Below are positions 28,690 to 37,219 of a DNA stretch of 43,498 bases, piece after piece. Every line of letters starts with the position of its first letter. Within the stretch, counting starts at the first letter, position 1. The notes under the pieces are model-generated. The model saw only the letters and a list, made by a program, of their open reading frames with translations, was not told the origin of the DNA and did no database searches. Source of the DNA: Dysgonomonas sp. HGC4 (GTDB lineage Bacteria; Bacteroidota; Bacteroidia; Bacteroidales; Dysgonomonadaceae). The translations under genes were made by a program, and so were the position numbers. The stretch lies in NCBI RefSeq assembly GCF_001261715.1, contig NZ_CVRU01000191.1:1-43498 (forward strand), written 5' to 3'.

Positions 28690-28756
28690 TAACAAAGAGG
28701 AAAATAAATGTTACAAAAAAGAGAGCCGAGGTTTCGTGCTCAAAAGGATGTGTAAC
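28688..28756. promoter_or_regulatory. Candidate HTCS operator upstream of GH43-GH10
   Basis: Half-sites TGTAAC (28688-28693), GTTACA (28710-28715) and TGTAAC (28751-28756) occur in 69 bp. The two direct copies extend as TGTAACAAA and are 63 bp apart, three times the 21-bp spacing seen at susC. The last copy lies about 9 bp upstream of the -33 box, a usual activator position. Confidence 0.5.
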
Positions 28757-28764
28757 AAATATTC

Positions 28765-28795
28765 TTTTGTGCTTATTGTACTCGTTCTACTTTTG
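28765..28795 (+). promoter_or_regulatory. Promoter of the GH43-GH10 gene
   Basis: A TTTTG -33 element (28765-28769) and an exact TAnnTTTG -7 element, TACTTTTG (28788-28795), are 18 nt apart, close to the Bacteroidota optimum. The start codon at 28821 follows 25 nt later. This is the best promoter match in the locus. Confidence 0.65.
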
Positions 28796-28820
28796 CATAT
28801 CATCATACTATTATAATGTT

Positions 28821-31526
28821 ATGCAGAAAATTTTAAAACTAATACTGGTCACTGCTATAGGTTTTCAATTTAATCCTTTAGCAAATACGAAAGTCTTGGC
28901 ACAAACTAATCAGGCTAAGTTTGATTATTTTGAATATCGGGGAAATGACAGCCGTTTTAATCGAAAAATAGACCCCAAGAGTGAGTACTTTAATCCGATA
29001 GTCACCGGTTTTTATCCCGACCCGAGTATCTGTCGAAAAGGGAATGATTATTATATGGTACATTCTACATTTTCGTATTACCCCGGCGTACCTATATTAC
29101 ACAGTACAGATTTAGTGAACTGGACACAAATTGGTTTTGTCTTGAATCGCCCTTCACAATTAAATCTAGATGGTATCAGATTGTCAGGAGGAATATATGC
29201 ACCCGATATACAATATAATAAGTATAACGATACTTTCTACATGATAACAACAAATGTAGATGGTATTGGCAACTTTATAGTGAAAACGAAAGACCCGCAG
29301 CTAAATAATTGGTCTGAGCCTATATTGCTTCCTAATGTGGGAGGCATAGATCCATCTTTATTTTTCGACGATGACGGCAAAGCATACATTATACATAATG
29401 ATGCACCTGCAGGAACTCCTGAATGGAGTGGGCACAGAGCAATTTGGATACATGACTACGATACCGAAACAGACAAAACTTTTGGAGAACGTAAACTATT
29501 ATTGGATGGAGGTGTAGATCGAAGCACAAAACCTGTTTGGATAGAAGGTCCTCATATTTATAAAGTAAAAGGTAAATATTATCTGATGGCTGCCGAAGGA
29601 GGCACAAGTGTAAATCACTCCGAAGTAATACTTCGTGCAGATAATGTAAAAGGTACGTATGTCCCTTATGAAAATAATCCTATTCTTACCCAACGGGGTA
29701 TGGCTGAACCTCGTCCGGATATAGTAACGAGTGTTGGTCATGCTGATTTAATAGAAACTCCCGATGGAGAATGGTATGCTATATTCTTAGGATGTCGTCC
29801 TTATGAGGAAAACTATTATAATACGGGGCGTGAAACATTCTTATTGCCAGTAAAATGGGAAGATGGCTTTCCTGTTATACTAGATAAAGAAATCCCTGTT
29901 CCGACAGTTGTGAAGAAAAAAGGACTTAGCCCAAGTGGTACAAACTTTTTCTCAGGTAATTTTACTTGGAGAGATGATTTTCAACTGAATACTTTAGCAC
30001 AAGAGTGGTTAACTATACGTACACCTCGCGGTGAGTGGTGGCATTTAAAAGATGGCAACCTTGTATTAGATGCTATTCCTAGAAGTATATATGATGTAGA
30101 TAACCCTGCTTTTATAGGTAGACGTCAGCAACATCTTATTTTTGAAGCAGAAACAGAAGTACAATTTACACCTAAAAGTTCTCACGAGCTGGCAGGATTG
30201 GTCTGTTATCAAAACGAAGCATTCAACTTTGTTTTTGGAAAAACGATAGATAATAACAGAGAGATATTAGTCTTGGATCGTTCAGAAAAAGAAAGAAAGC
30301 GTATTGCTCAGGTTTCCATCCCAGACGAATATTTACAAAGCTCAGTCCGATTAAAGGTTACAGGAGTTAATGATAAATATAGCTTTTCTGCTTCTTTTGA
30401 TGCAGGAAAGACATGGCAAATAGTTGCCGAAAATGTGGATGCTAAAAATTTAAGTACACAATCAGCGGGAGGCTTTACGGGTGCCATGATAGGAATGTAT
30501 GCTTCTTCGGCAAATATAATTCCTGCATTGAAAGATGTATATAAGGACGATTTTCTAATAGGAGTAGCCGTATCCATGAATCACTTTAGAGGTCAGGAAG
30601 CAGCTATGATAAAAAAACACTTCAATAGCATAACAGCAGAAAATGATATGAAACCATCAAACCTCTTAGTAAAGGGTGGGGGATATAATTACAAGAATGC
30701 AGATCGTATAGCTCATTTTGCTCGAGAGAATAATATGAAACTGCGTGGACATACATTGGTTTGGCACAATCAGACTCCCGAATGGTTCTTCTTAGATGAT
30801 AAGGGCAATCCGTTAGATTCGACCGAATTATATAATCGTATGGAGAAGTATATGACAGATGTTATGACTCATTTCGAAAACGATGTATATTGCTGGGATG
30901 TAGTGAACGAGGCATTATCTGATAAACCCGATGAATTTTACAGAACAGATAGCCCTTGGTATAAAGCTTGCGGCGAAGGTTTTATAGAACGAGCTTTTAG
31001 AACAGCACATCGTATTAATCCCAATATAAAATTATTTTATAACGATTATAATCTTGTGCAACCACAGAAACGAGAAAAAGCCTATAAATTGCTCAAACGT
31101 TTGAAGGAAGCAGGTGTACCTATTCAGGGAGTAGGCATGCAAGGGCATTGGAGTATGCAGGATATTACACGCGAGGATATTCAGAAATCAATAGATATGT
31201 TTTCGTCTTTAGGTCTTGAAATTCAGATTACCGAATTAGACCTTACTGTTTATACCACATATCATGGTGAAGGAGCCAAAATACAGGTAAAAGAAACTCG
31301 TGCATGGACACCTGAGTTGGCTAAACAGCAAGCCGATATTTATAAAATGATATTCGAGGTTTTCCGAGCTAATAGAGGGAAAATTACAGGAGTTACTTTC
31401 TGGGGACTGGCTGATAACTATACATGGTTACACAATTTTCCTGTACCGAATAGACATGACTATCCCTTCATTTTTAATAATGAGCTAAATATGAAGCAAA
31501 GTTTTTGGAATATAGTGGAATTCTAA
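28821..31526 (+). CDS. Secreted GH43-GH10 fusion: beta-xylosidase plus endo-xylanase
   Basis: Bifunctional xylan enzyme of 901 residues, counted from the ATG at 28821, which gives a signal peptide (ILKLILVTAIGFQF...VLAQ); an in-frame start 18 codons upstream would overlap the promoter. The GH43 five-blade propeller (about 45-370) has all three catalytic residues: base Asp67 in YPDPSIC, Asp177 in GGIDPSLF and acid Glu242 in IEGPHIY. A concanavalin-A-like beta-sandwich (about 385-563), as in GH43 xylosidases, follows. The GH10 barrel (about 565-901) has acid/base Glu697 in WDVVNEAL and nucleophile Glu805 in QITELDL. Predicted type I signal, no lipobox and no type IX tail, so probably periplasmic. 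GH10 starts without a linker (see findings). Confidence 0.94.
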   Translation: MQKILKLILVTAIGFQFNPLANTKVLAQTNQAKFDYFEYRGNDSRFNRKIDPKSEYFNPIVTGFYPDPSICRKGNDYYMVHSTFSYYPGVPILHSTDLVNWTQIGFVLNRPSQLNLDGIRLSGGIYAPDIQYNKYNDTFYMITTNVDGIGNFIVKTKDPQLNNWSEPILLPNVGGIDPSLFFDDDGKAYIIHNDAPAGTPEWSGHRAIWIHDYDTETDKTFGERKLLLDGGVDRSTKPVWIEGPHIYKVKGKYYLMAAEGGTSVNHSEVILRADNVKGTYVPYENNPILTQRGMAEPRPDIVTSVGHADLIETPDGEWYAIFLGCRPYEENYYNTGRETFLLPVKWEDGFPVILDKEIPVPTVVKKKGLSPSGTNFFSGNFTWRDDFQLNTLAQEWLTIRTPRGEWWHLKDGNLVLDAIPRSIYDVDNPAFIGRRQQHLIFEAETEVQFTPKSSHELAGLVCYQNEAFNFVFGKTIDNNREILVLDRSEKERKRIAQVSIPDEYLQSSVRLKVTGVNDKYSFSASFDAGKTWQIVAENVDAKNLSTQSAGGFTGAMIGMYASSANIIPALKDVYKDDFLIGVAVSMNHFRGQEAAMIKKHFNSITAENDMKPSNLLVKGGGYNYKNADRIAHFARENNMKLRGHTLVWHNQTPEWFFLDDKGNPLDSTELYNRMEKYMTDVMTHFENDVYCWDVVNEALSDKPDEFYRTDSPWYKACGEGFIERAFRTAHRINPNIKLFYNDYNLVQPQKREKAYKLLKRLKEAGVPIQGVGMQGHWSMQDITREDIQKSIDMFSSLGLEIQITELDLTVYTTYHGEGAKIQVKETRAWTPELAKQQADIYKMIFEVFRANRGKITGVTFWGLADNYTWLHNFPVPNRHDYPFIFNNELNMKQSFWNIVEF

Positions 31527-31556
31527 TTGTTAATTCGAGGTTTATGTTTTTGGTAG

Positions 31557-31585
31557 TAGGGGGTATTCTATTTGAATACTCCCTA
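31557..31585. terminator. Bidirectional terminator between GH43-GH10 and MBL gene
   Basis: A 12-bp stem (31557-31568 with 31574-31585, core GGGGGTATTC / GAATACTCCC, one G-T pair) closes on a 5-nt loop and is followed by ATTTTAT on the plus strand. It lies between two convergent genes. Confidence 0.75.
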
Positions 31586-31617
31586 TTTTATAATGCTACT
31601 CAGGTAAGCTAGTCTTA

Positions 31618-32424
31618 CTATATTTCGATTCTTAATCCTACACCTACTTCGTGAATCGAAATATGCTTATTTATTTCAGCCTTGGCTTTAAAGGAAACAC
31701 AATGACAGGGATATAATTCTTTAATCTTATTCTCTTCGAAATATTTGATAGTACTTAGAAGCTGAGGAGAGATATCAAATAAATGGAATCCTCCAATAAC
31801 ACCAATAATACGCTCTTCTGCTGTTACTTGTTTAGCATATTCAATAATATTGCAAATGCCACTGTGTGAACATCCTGTAATAATAAATATTCCATCATCG
31901 CATTTATAGACAAGTGCAGTATCGTCCATCAATAAATCATCAGATTCAGAACCGCAGTCTTTTAATACTCCTATTGGTTGTCTTTTTTCAAAATCATTTA
32001 AAGTAGGGATTTCTCCCAGAAAAGTAATATTATCGCTAATTTTAAGAGGTGTCTTTGATAAAGTCAGCTTACAAAGTTTCTCTAATTGCTTAGCAGTGAA
32101 AGGCGATCCTATAGATTCGTTTTCGAATGTTTTTTCTTTAAAAGCATAAGGGTGAGCAACTATTCTCGTATTAGAAAGATCTACTTTTTCGCATAAATAC
32201 TTTAATCCTCTAGTATGATCATCGTGCCCATGAGAAATAGCAATTGTAGATACAGCATTTAGGTCAATAGGCAAAGCTTCTGCATTTTTTATGAATACAT
32301 CCGAATATCCAACATCCAATAATAACTTGACCCCATTATCTTCAATATAATAGCAAACAGCAGGTTCGCCACAATAGTACTGATCAATCAGAGTGTTATT
32401 ATCTACTAATACTGTTAATTTCAT
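31618..32424 (-). CDS. MBL-fold metallo-hydrolase (COG1237-like)
   Basis: Cytoplasmic metallo-beta-lactamase-fold protein of 268 residues. The metal-binding motif HGHDDH occupies residues 65-70, and further ligands are expected in GCSHSGICN and in GGFHLFD. The overall pattern (LTVLVDNNT opening, ISHGHDDHTRGL, GCSHSGI, YPCHC near the end) matches the group annotated as 7,8-dihydropterin-6-methyl-4-(beta-D-ribofuranosyl)-aminobenzene-5-phosphate synthase-like. Those names come from archaeal cofactor work, and the bacterial function is not established. It is a single gene, divergent from a GNAT gene, with a TATATTTG -7 box on the minus strand at 32453-32460. Confidence 0.85.
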   Translation of the reverse strand: MKLTVLVDNNTLIDQYYCGEPAVCYYIEDNGVKLLLDVGYSDVFIKNAEALPIDLNAVSTIAISHGHDDHTRGLKYLCEKVDLSNTRIVAHPYAFKEKTFENESIGSPFTAKQLEKLCKLTLSKTPLKISDNITFLGEIPTLNDFEKRQPIGVLKDCGSESDDLLMDDTALVYKCDDGIFIITGCSHSGICNIIEYAKQVTAEERIIGVIGGFHLFDISPQLLSTIKYFEENKIKELYPCHCVSFKAKAEINKHISIHEVGVGLRIEI

Positions 32425-32452
32425 AAATAGGCTTTTAGCTGATAAATAATGG

Positions 32453-32460
32453 CAAATATA
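32453..32460 (-). promoter_or_regulatory. Candidate -7 box of the MBL-fold gene
   Basis: The minus strand reads TATATTTG, an exact TAnnTTTG match, 28 nt before the ATG at 32424. No clear -33 TTTG is seen. Confidence 0.4.
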
Positions 32461-32546
32461 ATAAATATAAAATTGAAGAATCTATGATTAAAAAGTTGAG
32501 CTTTCCACCTAAAGATACACTCCTTTATAGTTATTTATAGAAGTGT

Positions 32547-32577
32547 TTCGAATACAAAATTAAAAAATGTAATTTTG
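32547..32577 (+). promoter_or_regulatory. Promoter of the first GNAT gene
   Basis: A TTCG -33-like element (32547-32550) lies 19 nt before an exact TAnnTTTG box, TAATTTTG (32570-32577). The gene starts 26 nt later. Confidence 0.5.
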
Positions 32578-32603
32578 AAAGTTCAGCTTAAAATTAAAAG
32601 AAG

Positions 32604-33053
32604 ATGATAATAAGGAAACACACCGATAGTGATAGGAAACGGATAATAGAGTTGTTAAAGTTAAATACTCCCGAGTATTTTTCGCTTGAGGAAGAAGAGG
32701 ACTTAATTGATTATTTAGATAATCATGCCGACAACTATTATGTTATTGAAGACGATAATGTGATAGTAGGATGCGGCGGTTTTAATCTATCGGAAGATGG
32801 AGAGACAGGCAAAATATCATGGGATATTTTTGATCCCCAAAGACAAGGTAAAGGTTATGGAAGTGCATTAACTAAATTCAGAATTCAGAGGATAAAGGAA
32901 ATTGAAGGAGTGAAGATTGTCTCGGTAAGAACATCACAATTAGTATATCCGTTCTATGAAAAATTTGGCTTAAAACTTCGAGAAGTTGTTAAGGACTATT
33001 GGGCTGAAGGATTCGATTTATATAGGCTTGATTCAGATATAAATCTCATTTAA
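32604..33053 (+). CDS. GNAT-family N-acetyltransferase
   Basis: Cytoplasmic acyl-CoA-dependent acetyltransferase of 149 residues. It opens with the common MIIRKxTxxD strand and has the acetyl-CoA pyrophosphate loop RQGKGYGSAL (motif A, Q/RxxGxG/A) near residues 91-100 and a YPFYEKFGL motif-B helix. The substrate cannot be predicted. It is monocistronic, with its own promoter, between divergent and downstream genes of unrelated function. Confidence 0.85.
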   Translation: MIIRKHTDSDRKRIIELLKLNTPEYFSLEEEEDLIDYLDNHADNYYVIEDDNVIVGCGGFNLSEDGETGKISWDIFDPQRQGKGYGSALTKFRIQRIKEIEGVKIVSVRTSQLVYPFYEKFGLKLREVVKDYWAEGFDLYRLDSDINLI

Positions 33054-33161
33054 TAATTGATATTTTGATTGTCTATTGATCTTTCTGGAGTGATAAATGC
33101 GATGCAAATTATTCTTTATAGAGAAATTTGAATAGATAATTGTAAAAAACAGAATAAAGAG

Positions 33162-33191
33162 TTTCTCTTTCCATGCAAACTTCTACCTTTG
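33162..33191 (+). promoter_or_regulatory. Promoter of the tricorn-type protease gene
   Basis: TTTC (33162-33165) and an exact TAnnTTTG box TACCTTTG (33184-33191) are 18 nt apart, 32 nt before the ATG at 33224. Confidence 0.5.
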
Positions 33192-33223
33192 CTTTTATAT
33201 GAAAAATTAACTATTGCATTATT

Positions 33224-36200
33224 ATGATTATTAGAAAAAGGATAATGTTACTTTTATTATCTGTGGCATGTTCTGTTCCGCAGATTTTTGCACAAGAAGC
33301 ACGTTTGTTACGTTTCCCATCTACAAATGGACAGGAAATTGTGTTTTCTTATGCGGGTGATTTATACAAAACACCAATTAATGGCGGCGAAGCCAAACGA
33401 CTTACTTCTCATGTGGGGTACGAAATGTTTCCAAAGTTTTCGCCCGATGGTAGAACAATTGCTTTTACAGGGCAATACGACGGTAATACTGAAGTATTTA
33501 GTATACCATCGTCGGGAGGAGAACCTCTTCGTTTAACCTACACGGCAACAAATAGGAGAGATGATATTGGCGACCGTATGGGACCCAACAACATTGTAAT
33601 GACATGGACACCTGATGGGAAAAATATAGTGTACCGTAATCGCATTAGCGATGGTTTTATAGGACTTCTTAAGCAGGTTAGTAACGAGGGAGGATTGTCA
33701 GAAACTATTCCATTACCCGAAGGTGGCTTTTGTAGTTATTCGCCAGATGGTAAAAAGTTAGCATATAACCGTGTAATGCGCGAATTCCGTACATGGAAAT
33801 ACTATAAAGGAGGTATGGCTGATGATATCTGGATATATGATTCTGCCAATAAATCGGTTGAAAATATAACAAATAATGATGCGCAGGATATTATGCCTAT
33901 GTGGATTGGTGATGATATTTATTTTATCTCCGATCGCGATCGTACAATGAATATCTTCGTATATAATACCAAAACGAAGCAAACTTCTAAAGTAACCAAC
34001 TTTACTGAGTATGACGTGAAATTTCCAAGTCATCATGGTAATACAATAGTGTTTGAAAATGGAGGATATATTTATAAACTAGATGCTATAAATAAGCAAG
34101 CTGTTAAAGTAAATATCTTGTTATCATCAGATAATATTTATGCTCGTAGTGAAATTAAGAATGGCGAAAAATATTTGAATGCAGCAAGCCTTTCTCCTGA
34201 TGGAGAGCGCTTAGTGGTTACTGCACGTGGAGAAATATTTAATCTTCCTGCTGATAAAGGTGTAACAAAAAATATAACACGTTCGCCAGGTGCGCACGAT
34301 CGTGATGCACAATGGTCGCCCGATGGAAAAACGATTGCTTATATTTCAGATAAAACGGGTGAAACCGAATTATACATACAAGATGCAATAGGATCTGAGG
34401 CGGCTATTCAACTGACAAAAAATAATGATACTTATATTCGTGATTTCAATTGGAGTCCCGATTCTAAATCGATCGTATATACAGACCGAAAGAACCGAAT
34501 TAATTTAGTAGATGTTTCAACGAAACAAAAAACTATATTGCTGACCGATCCTGTAAGTGAGCCAAGTGGTGTAACTTTTTCTCCTGATAGTAAATGGCTT
34601 ACTTATAGCCGTATGGAGTCTAACGAATTCAATGTGGTATATGTGTTTAATATTGCAGCTAAAAAGGAAACAGCTATTACTGATAAATGGTACGAATCGT
34701 ATAGTCCAGCTTTCAGTAAAGACGGTAAATATTTAATATTTGCTTCTGCTCGCGATTTTAATCCAATCTATGGGTCTAAAGAGTGGAATCATATATACCC
34801 TAATACAAATGGTATTTATGTAGCTCTTTTATCAAAATCAACACCTTCACCATTTCTTGAAAAAGACGCAGAAGTAAAAGTTGAAAGTAGCAGTACTCCT
34901 AAGTCGAATGATCCAAAGAAAGCAGCAGCTGAGAAGAAAGATTCTGCAACAGTTGTAAAAATAGATTTTGACGGAATAGCAGATCGAATTGTAAAACTTC
35001 CTCTTGATCCTTCTAATTATTGGGGCTTTTATTCGGATGGAGCAAAAGTATATTATAATAAAGGTGGATCGTCTTTTGTTTTTGACCTGAAAACTCAAAA
35101 AGAAGAAACAATAGCAGAAGGCGCTACTATATACATTGAAAATTACGATAAGAAAGCTTTGTTTTTGAAGAACAAGCAAGTATTTGTAACTAATATTCCA
35201 GCTGGAAAAGTAGATTTGAAAGATCCGGTTAATCTTTCTAATATGAAGATTACTACCGATTACCCACAGGAATGGGCTCAGATATTTAATGAGGCATGGC
35301 GTGTTTATCGCGATGGATTTTATGTGGAAAATATGCATGGAGTAGATTGGAAAGCAATCAAAGAAAAATATGCAGTTCTTTTACCATACGTAAAAAATCG
35401 TTTAGACCTTAATTATGTTATTGGTGAAATGATTGGCGAGCTGAATTGTGGTCATGCATACGTAAATCCGGGAGAAGTAGATCGTCCAGAGCGTATCAAT
35501 ACAGGATTGTTAGGTGCTGAAATCTCTAGAGATAAGAGTGGATTTTTCCGAATCGAGAAAATATTGCAAGGAGCTTCGTGGAGTAAAGATTTGCGCTCTC
35601 CTTTGACTGATGCGGGAATAGAAGCAAAAGCTGGAGACTTTATTGTTGCAATTGACGGAATTCCGACCAATAGTGTGAATGATATGTATTCTCTATTAGT
35701 TGGTAAAGCAGGTGTTCCTACTGAAATTTCATTGAATAATAAAGCTGAATTGGCAGGAGCACGTAAAATAGTAATAAGTCCTCTTGCTGAAGAATATTCA
35801 TTATATCACTACGAGTGGGTACAAAATAACCTAAAGAAAGTAGAGAAAGCTTCGAATGGTAAAATAGGTTATATCTATATTCCTGATATGGGACCTGAGG
35901 GACTGAATGAATTTGCACGCTATTTCTATCCTCAATTAGATAAAGAGGGATTGATTATAGATGATAGGGCAAATGGAGGAGGTAATGTCTCACCAATGAT
36001 TTTGGAACGTCTTGCTCGCGAGCCTTACCGTTTAACAATGCGTCGTGGTTCAACTCGTATCGGTACCGTTCCTGATGCAGTTCAAGTAGGACCTAAAGTT
36101 TGTTTGATTAATAAATATTCGGCTTCCGATGGAGATCTTTTCCCTTGGGGATTCAGAGCCTTAGGTTTAGGTAAACTTATCGGTACACGTACTTGGGGTG

Positions 36201-36466
36201 GTATTGTTGGTATATCGGGTTCTTTACCATTTATTGATGGAACAGATATACGAGTACCTTTCTTTACCAGTTATGATGCTAAAACAGGACAATGGATTAT
36301 AGAAAATCATGGTGTTGACCCAGATATTCTGATAGACAATGATCCCGTTAAAGAATGGAATGGCGAAGATCAACAGCTGAATAAAGCTATTGAAGAGGTA
36401 ATGAAAGATCTTAAAACCAGAGAACCTCTTAAACCGGTTCCATCTCCAAGAGTATGGAATAAATAA
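33224..36466 (+). CDS. Secreted tricorn protease homologue (S41 family)
   Basis: Large exported serine peptidase, 1080 residues, with a signal peptide (MLLLLSVACSVPQIFAQ). The N-terminal two-thirds form beta-propellers with TolB/PD40-like repeats (FSPDGRTIAFTGQYDG, WTPDGKNIVY, WSPDGKTIAYISDK, FSPDSKWLTY). A low-complexity Lys/Ser/Ala stretch near 550-575 leads to the helical C1 domain with GELNCGHAYV (His744), a PDZ domain (about 760-850) and the peptidase core with KYSASDGDLFPWGF, where Ser968 is the probable nucleophile. Archaeal tricorn degrades proteasome products; exported bacterial homologues are common in Bacteroidota and probably degrade periplasmic peptides. Standalone gene closed by a clear terminator. 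Confidence 0.93.
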   Translation: MIIRKRIMLLLLSVACSVPQIFAQEARLLRFPSTNGQEIVFSYAGDLYKTPINGGEAKRLTSHVGYEMFPKFSPDGRTIAFTGQYDGNTEVFSIPSSGGEPLRLTYTATNRRDDIGDRMGPNNIVMTWTPDGKNIVYRNRISDGFIGLLKQVSNEGGLSETIPLPEGGFCSYSPDGKKLAYNRVMREFRTWKYYKGGMADDIWIYDSANKSVENITNNDAQDIMPMWIGDDIYFISDRDRTMNIFVYNTKTKQTSKVTNFTEYDVKFPSHHGNTIVFENGGYIYKLDAINKQAVKVNILLSSDNIYARSEIKNGEKYLNAASLSPDGERLVVTARGEIFNLPADKGVTKNITRSPGAHDRDAQWSPDGKTIAYISDKTGETELYIQDAIGSEAAIQLTKNNDTYIRDFNWSPDSKSIVYTDRKNRINLVDVSTKQKTILLTDPVSEPSGVTFSPDSKWLTYSRMESNEFNVVYVFNIAAKKETAITDKWYESYSPAFSKDGKYLIFASARDFNPIYGSKEWNHIYPNTNGIYVALLSKSTPSPFLEKDAEVKVESSSTPKSNDPKKAAAEKKDSATVVKIDFDGIADRIVKLPLDPSNYWGFYSDGAKVYYNKGGSSFVFDLKTQKEETIAEGATIYIENYDKKALFLKNKQVFVTNIPAGKVDLKDPVNLSNMKITTDYPQEWAQIFNEAWRVYRDGFYVENMHGVDWKAIKEKYAVLLPYVKNRLDLNYVIGEMIGELNCGHAYVNPGEVDRPERINTGLLGAEISRDKSGFFRIEKILQGASWSKDLRSPLTDAGIEAKAGDFIVAIDGIPTNSVNDMYSLLVGKAGVPTEISLNNKAELAGARKIVISPLAEEYSLYHYEWVQNNLKKVEKASNGKIGYIYIPDMGPEGLNEFARYFYPQLDKEGLIIDDRANGGGNVSPMILERLAREPYRLTMRRGSTRIGTVPDAVQVGPKVCLINKYSASDGDLFPWGFRALGLGKLIGTRTWGGIVGISGSLPFIDGTDIRVPFFTSYDAKTGQWIIENHGVDPDILIDNDPVKEWNGEDQQLNKAIEEVMKDLKTREPLKPVPSPRVWNK

Positions 36467-36488
36467 AGAGAGTAAAAAATAAATATAG

Positions 36489-36524
36489 AATAGGCTTACA
36501 TAAAAATGTAAGCCTATTTTTATA
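36489..36524 (+). terminator. Intrinsic terminator after the tricorn-type gene
   Basis: A perfect 13-bp stem AATAGGCTTACAT / ATGTAAGCCTATT (36489-36501, 36506-36518) with an AAAA loop is followed by TTTTAT. It begins 23 nt after the stop codon. Confidence 0.9.
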
Positions 36525-36629
36525 GTAGCCAATCTTCTTTATAGGGTTGGGGCTAGTTGGATTGCAAAGTTTCTGGAAATTGGTAGTTCCGAACAAAACA
36601 ATGTTTCTCAGTGTTTTAATTAGAATTGA

Positions 36630-36647
36630 AGCTTTCCTTAGAAAGCT
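36630..36647. repeat. Perfect inverted repeat before the lipocalin gene
   Basis: AGCTTTC-CTTA-GAAAGCT, arms 36630-36636 and 36641-36647, lies 26 nt before the lipocalin start codon. It could be an operator or a leader hairpin. Confidence 0.45.
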
Positions 36648-36673
36648 AATATCTACATTAAAACTACCAGATT

Positions 36674-37219
36674 ATGAAAAATAGAAATTTATTGATTGGT
36701 TGCTCGGCATTAGTTGTAGGTGCAACTCTTGCTTTTGCACTTAAGTCTTGTAAAACAATACCTAAGGGGGCTGTTGCTGTAAAACCATTCGATAAGGAAA
36801 AATATTTAGGGAAATGGTATGAGATTGCACGTCTGGATTTTCATTACGAAAAGAATATGAATAATACATCAGCCGAATATTCATTAAATGAAGATGGTAG
36901 CATTAAAGTTGTTAATAGAGGGTATAATTACATAAAGAACGAGGAAAAGGAGGCTATTGGCAAAGCTAAATTTGTAGGCTCATCGGATGAGGCAAAACTT
37001 AAAGTATCTTTTTTTGGTCCATTTTATGCAGGTTATAATGTAATCGCCATAGATTCTGATTATAAATATGCCTTGATTGCAGGTAAGAGTCTTAAATACT
37101 TATGGTTGCTCTCACGAAAAAAAACGATGCCCGAAAAGGTAAAGCAAGCTTATCTTAAAAAGGCAGAAAGTCTGGGATATGATGTATCTAAGCTCGTATG
37201 GGTAGAACACCATAAATAA
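36674..37219 (+). CDS. blc: Bacterial lipocalin (Blc-like), probable lipoprotein
   Basis: Small lipid-binding beta-barrel, 181 residues, related to E. coli Blc, which binds lysophospholipids at the outer membrane. The family signature GKWYEIARLDFHYEKNM (lipocalin motif 1, GxWY) occurs near residues 46-62, and the usual Asn/Tyr-rich strands (NRGYN, ALIAGKSLKYLWLLSR) follow. The N-terminal hydrophobic helix ends in LKSC with Cys26. This is a slightly atypical lipobox because Lys occupies the -2 position, so lipidation is likely but not certain. Monocistronic; ligand unknown. Confidence 0.9.
   Translation: MKNRNLLIGCSALVVGATLAFALKSCKTIPKGAVAVKPFDKEKYLGKWYEIARLDFHYEKNMNNTSAEYSLNEDGSIKVVNRGYNYIKNEEKEAIGKAKFVGSSDEAKLKVSFFGPFYAGYNVIAIDSDYKYALIAGKSLKYLWLLSRKKTMPEKVKQAYLKKAESLGYDVSKLVWVEHHK

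Noticed and set aside
34847-35338. 163-codon reading frame antisense to the tricorn-type gene
   Set aside because: Hydrophobic low-complexity translation opposite a well-conserved gene; no independent support.
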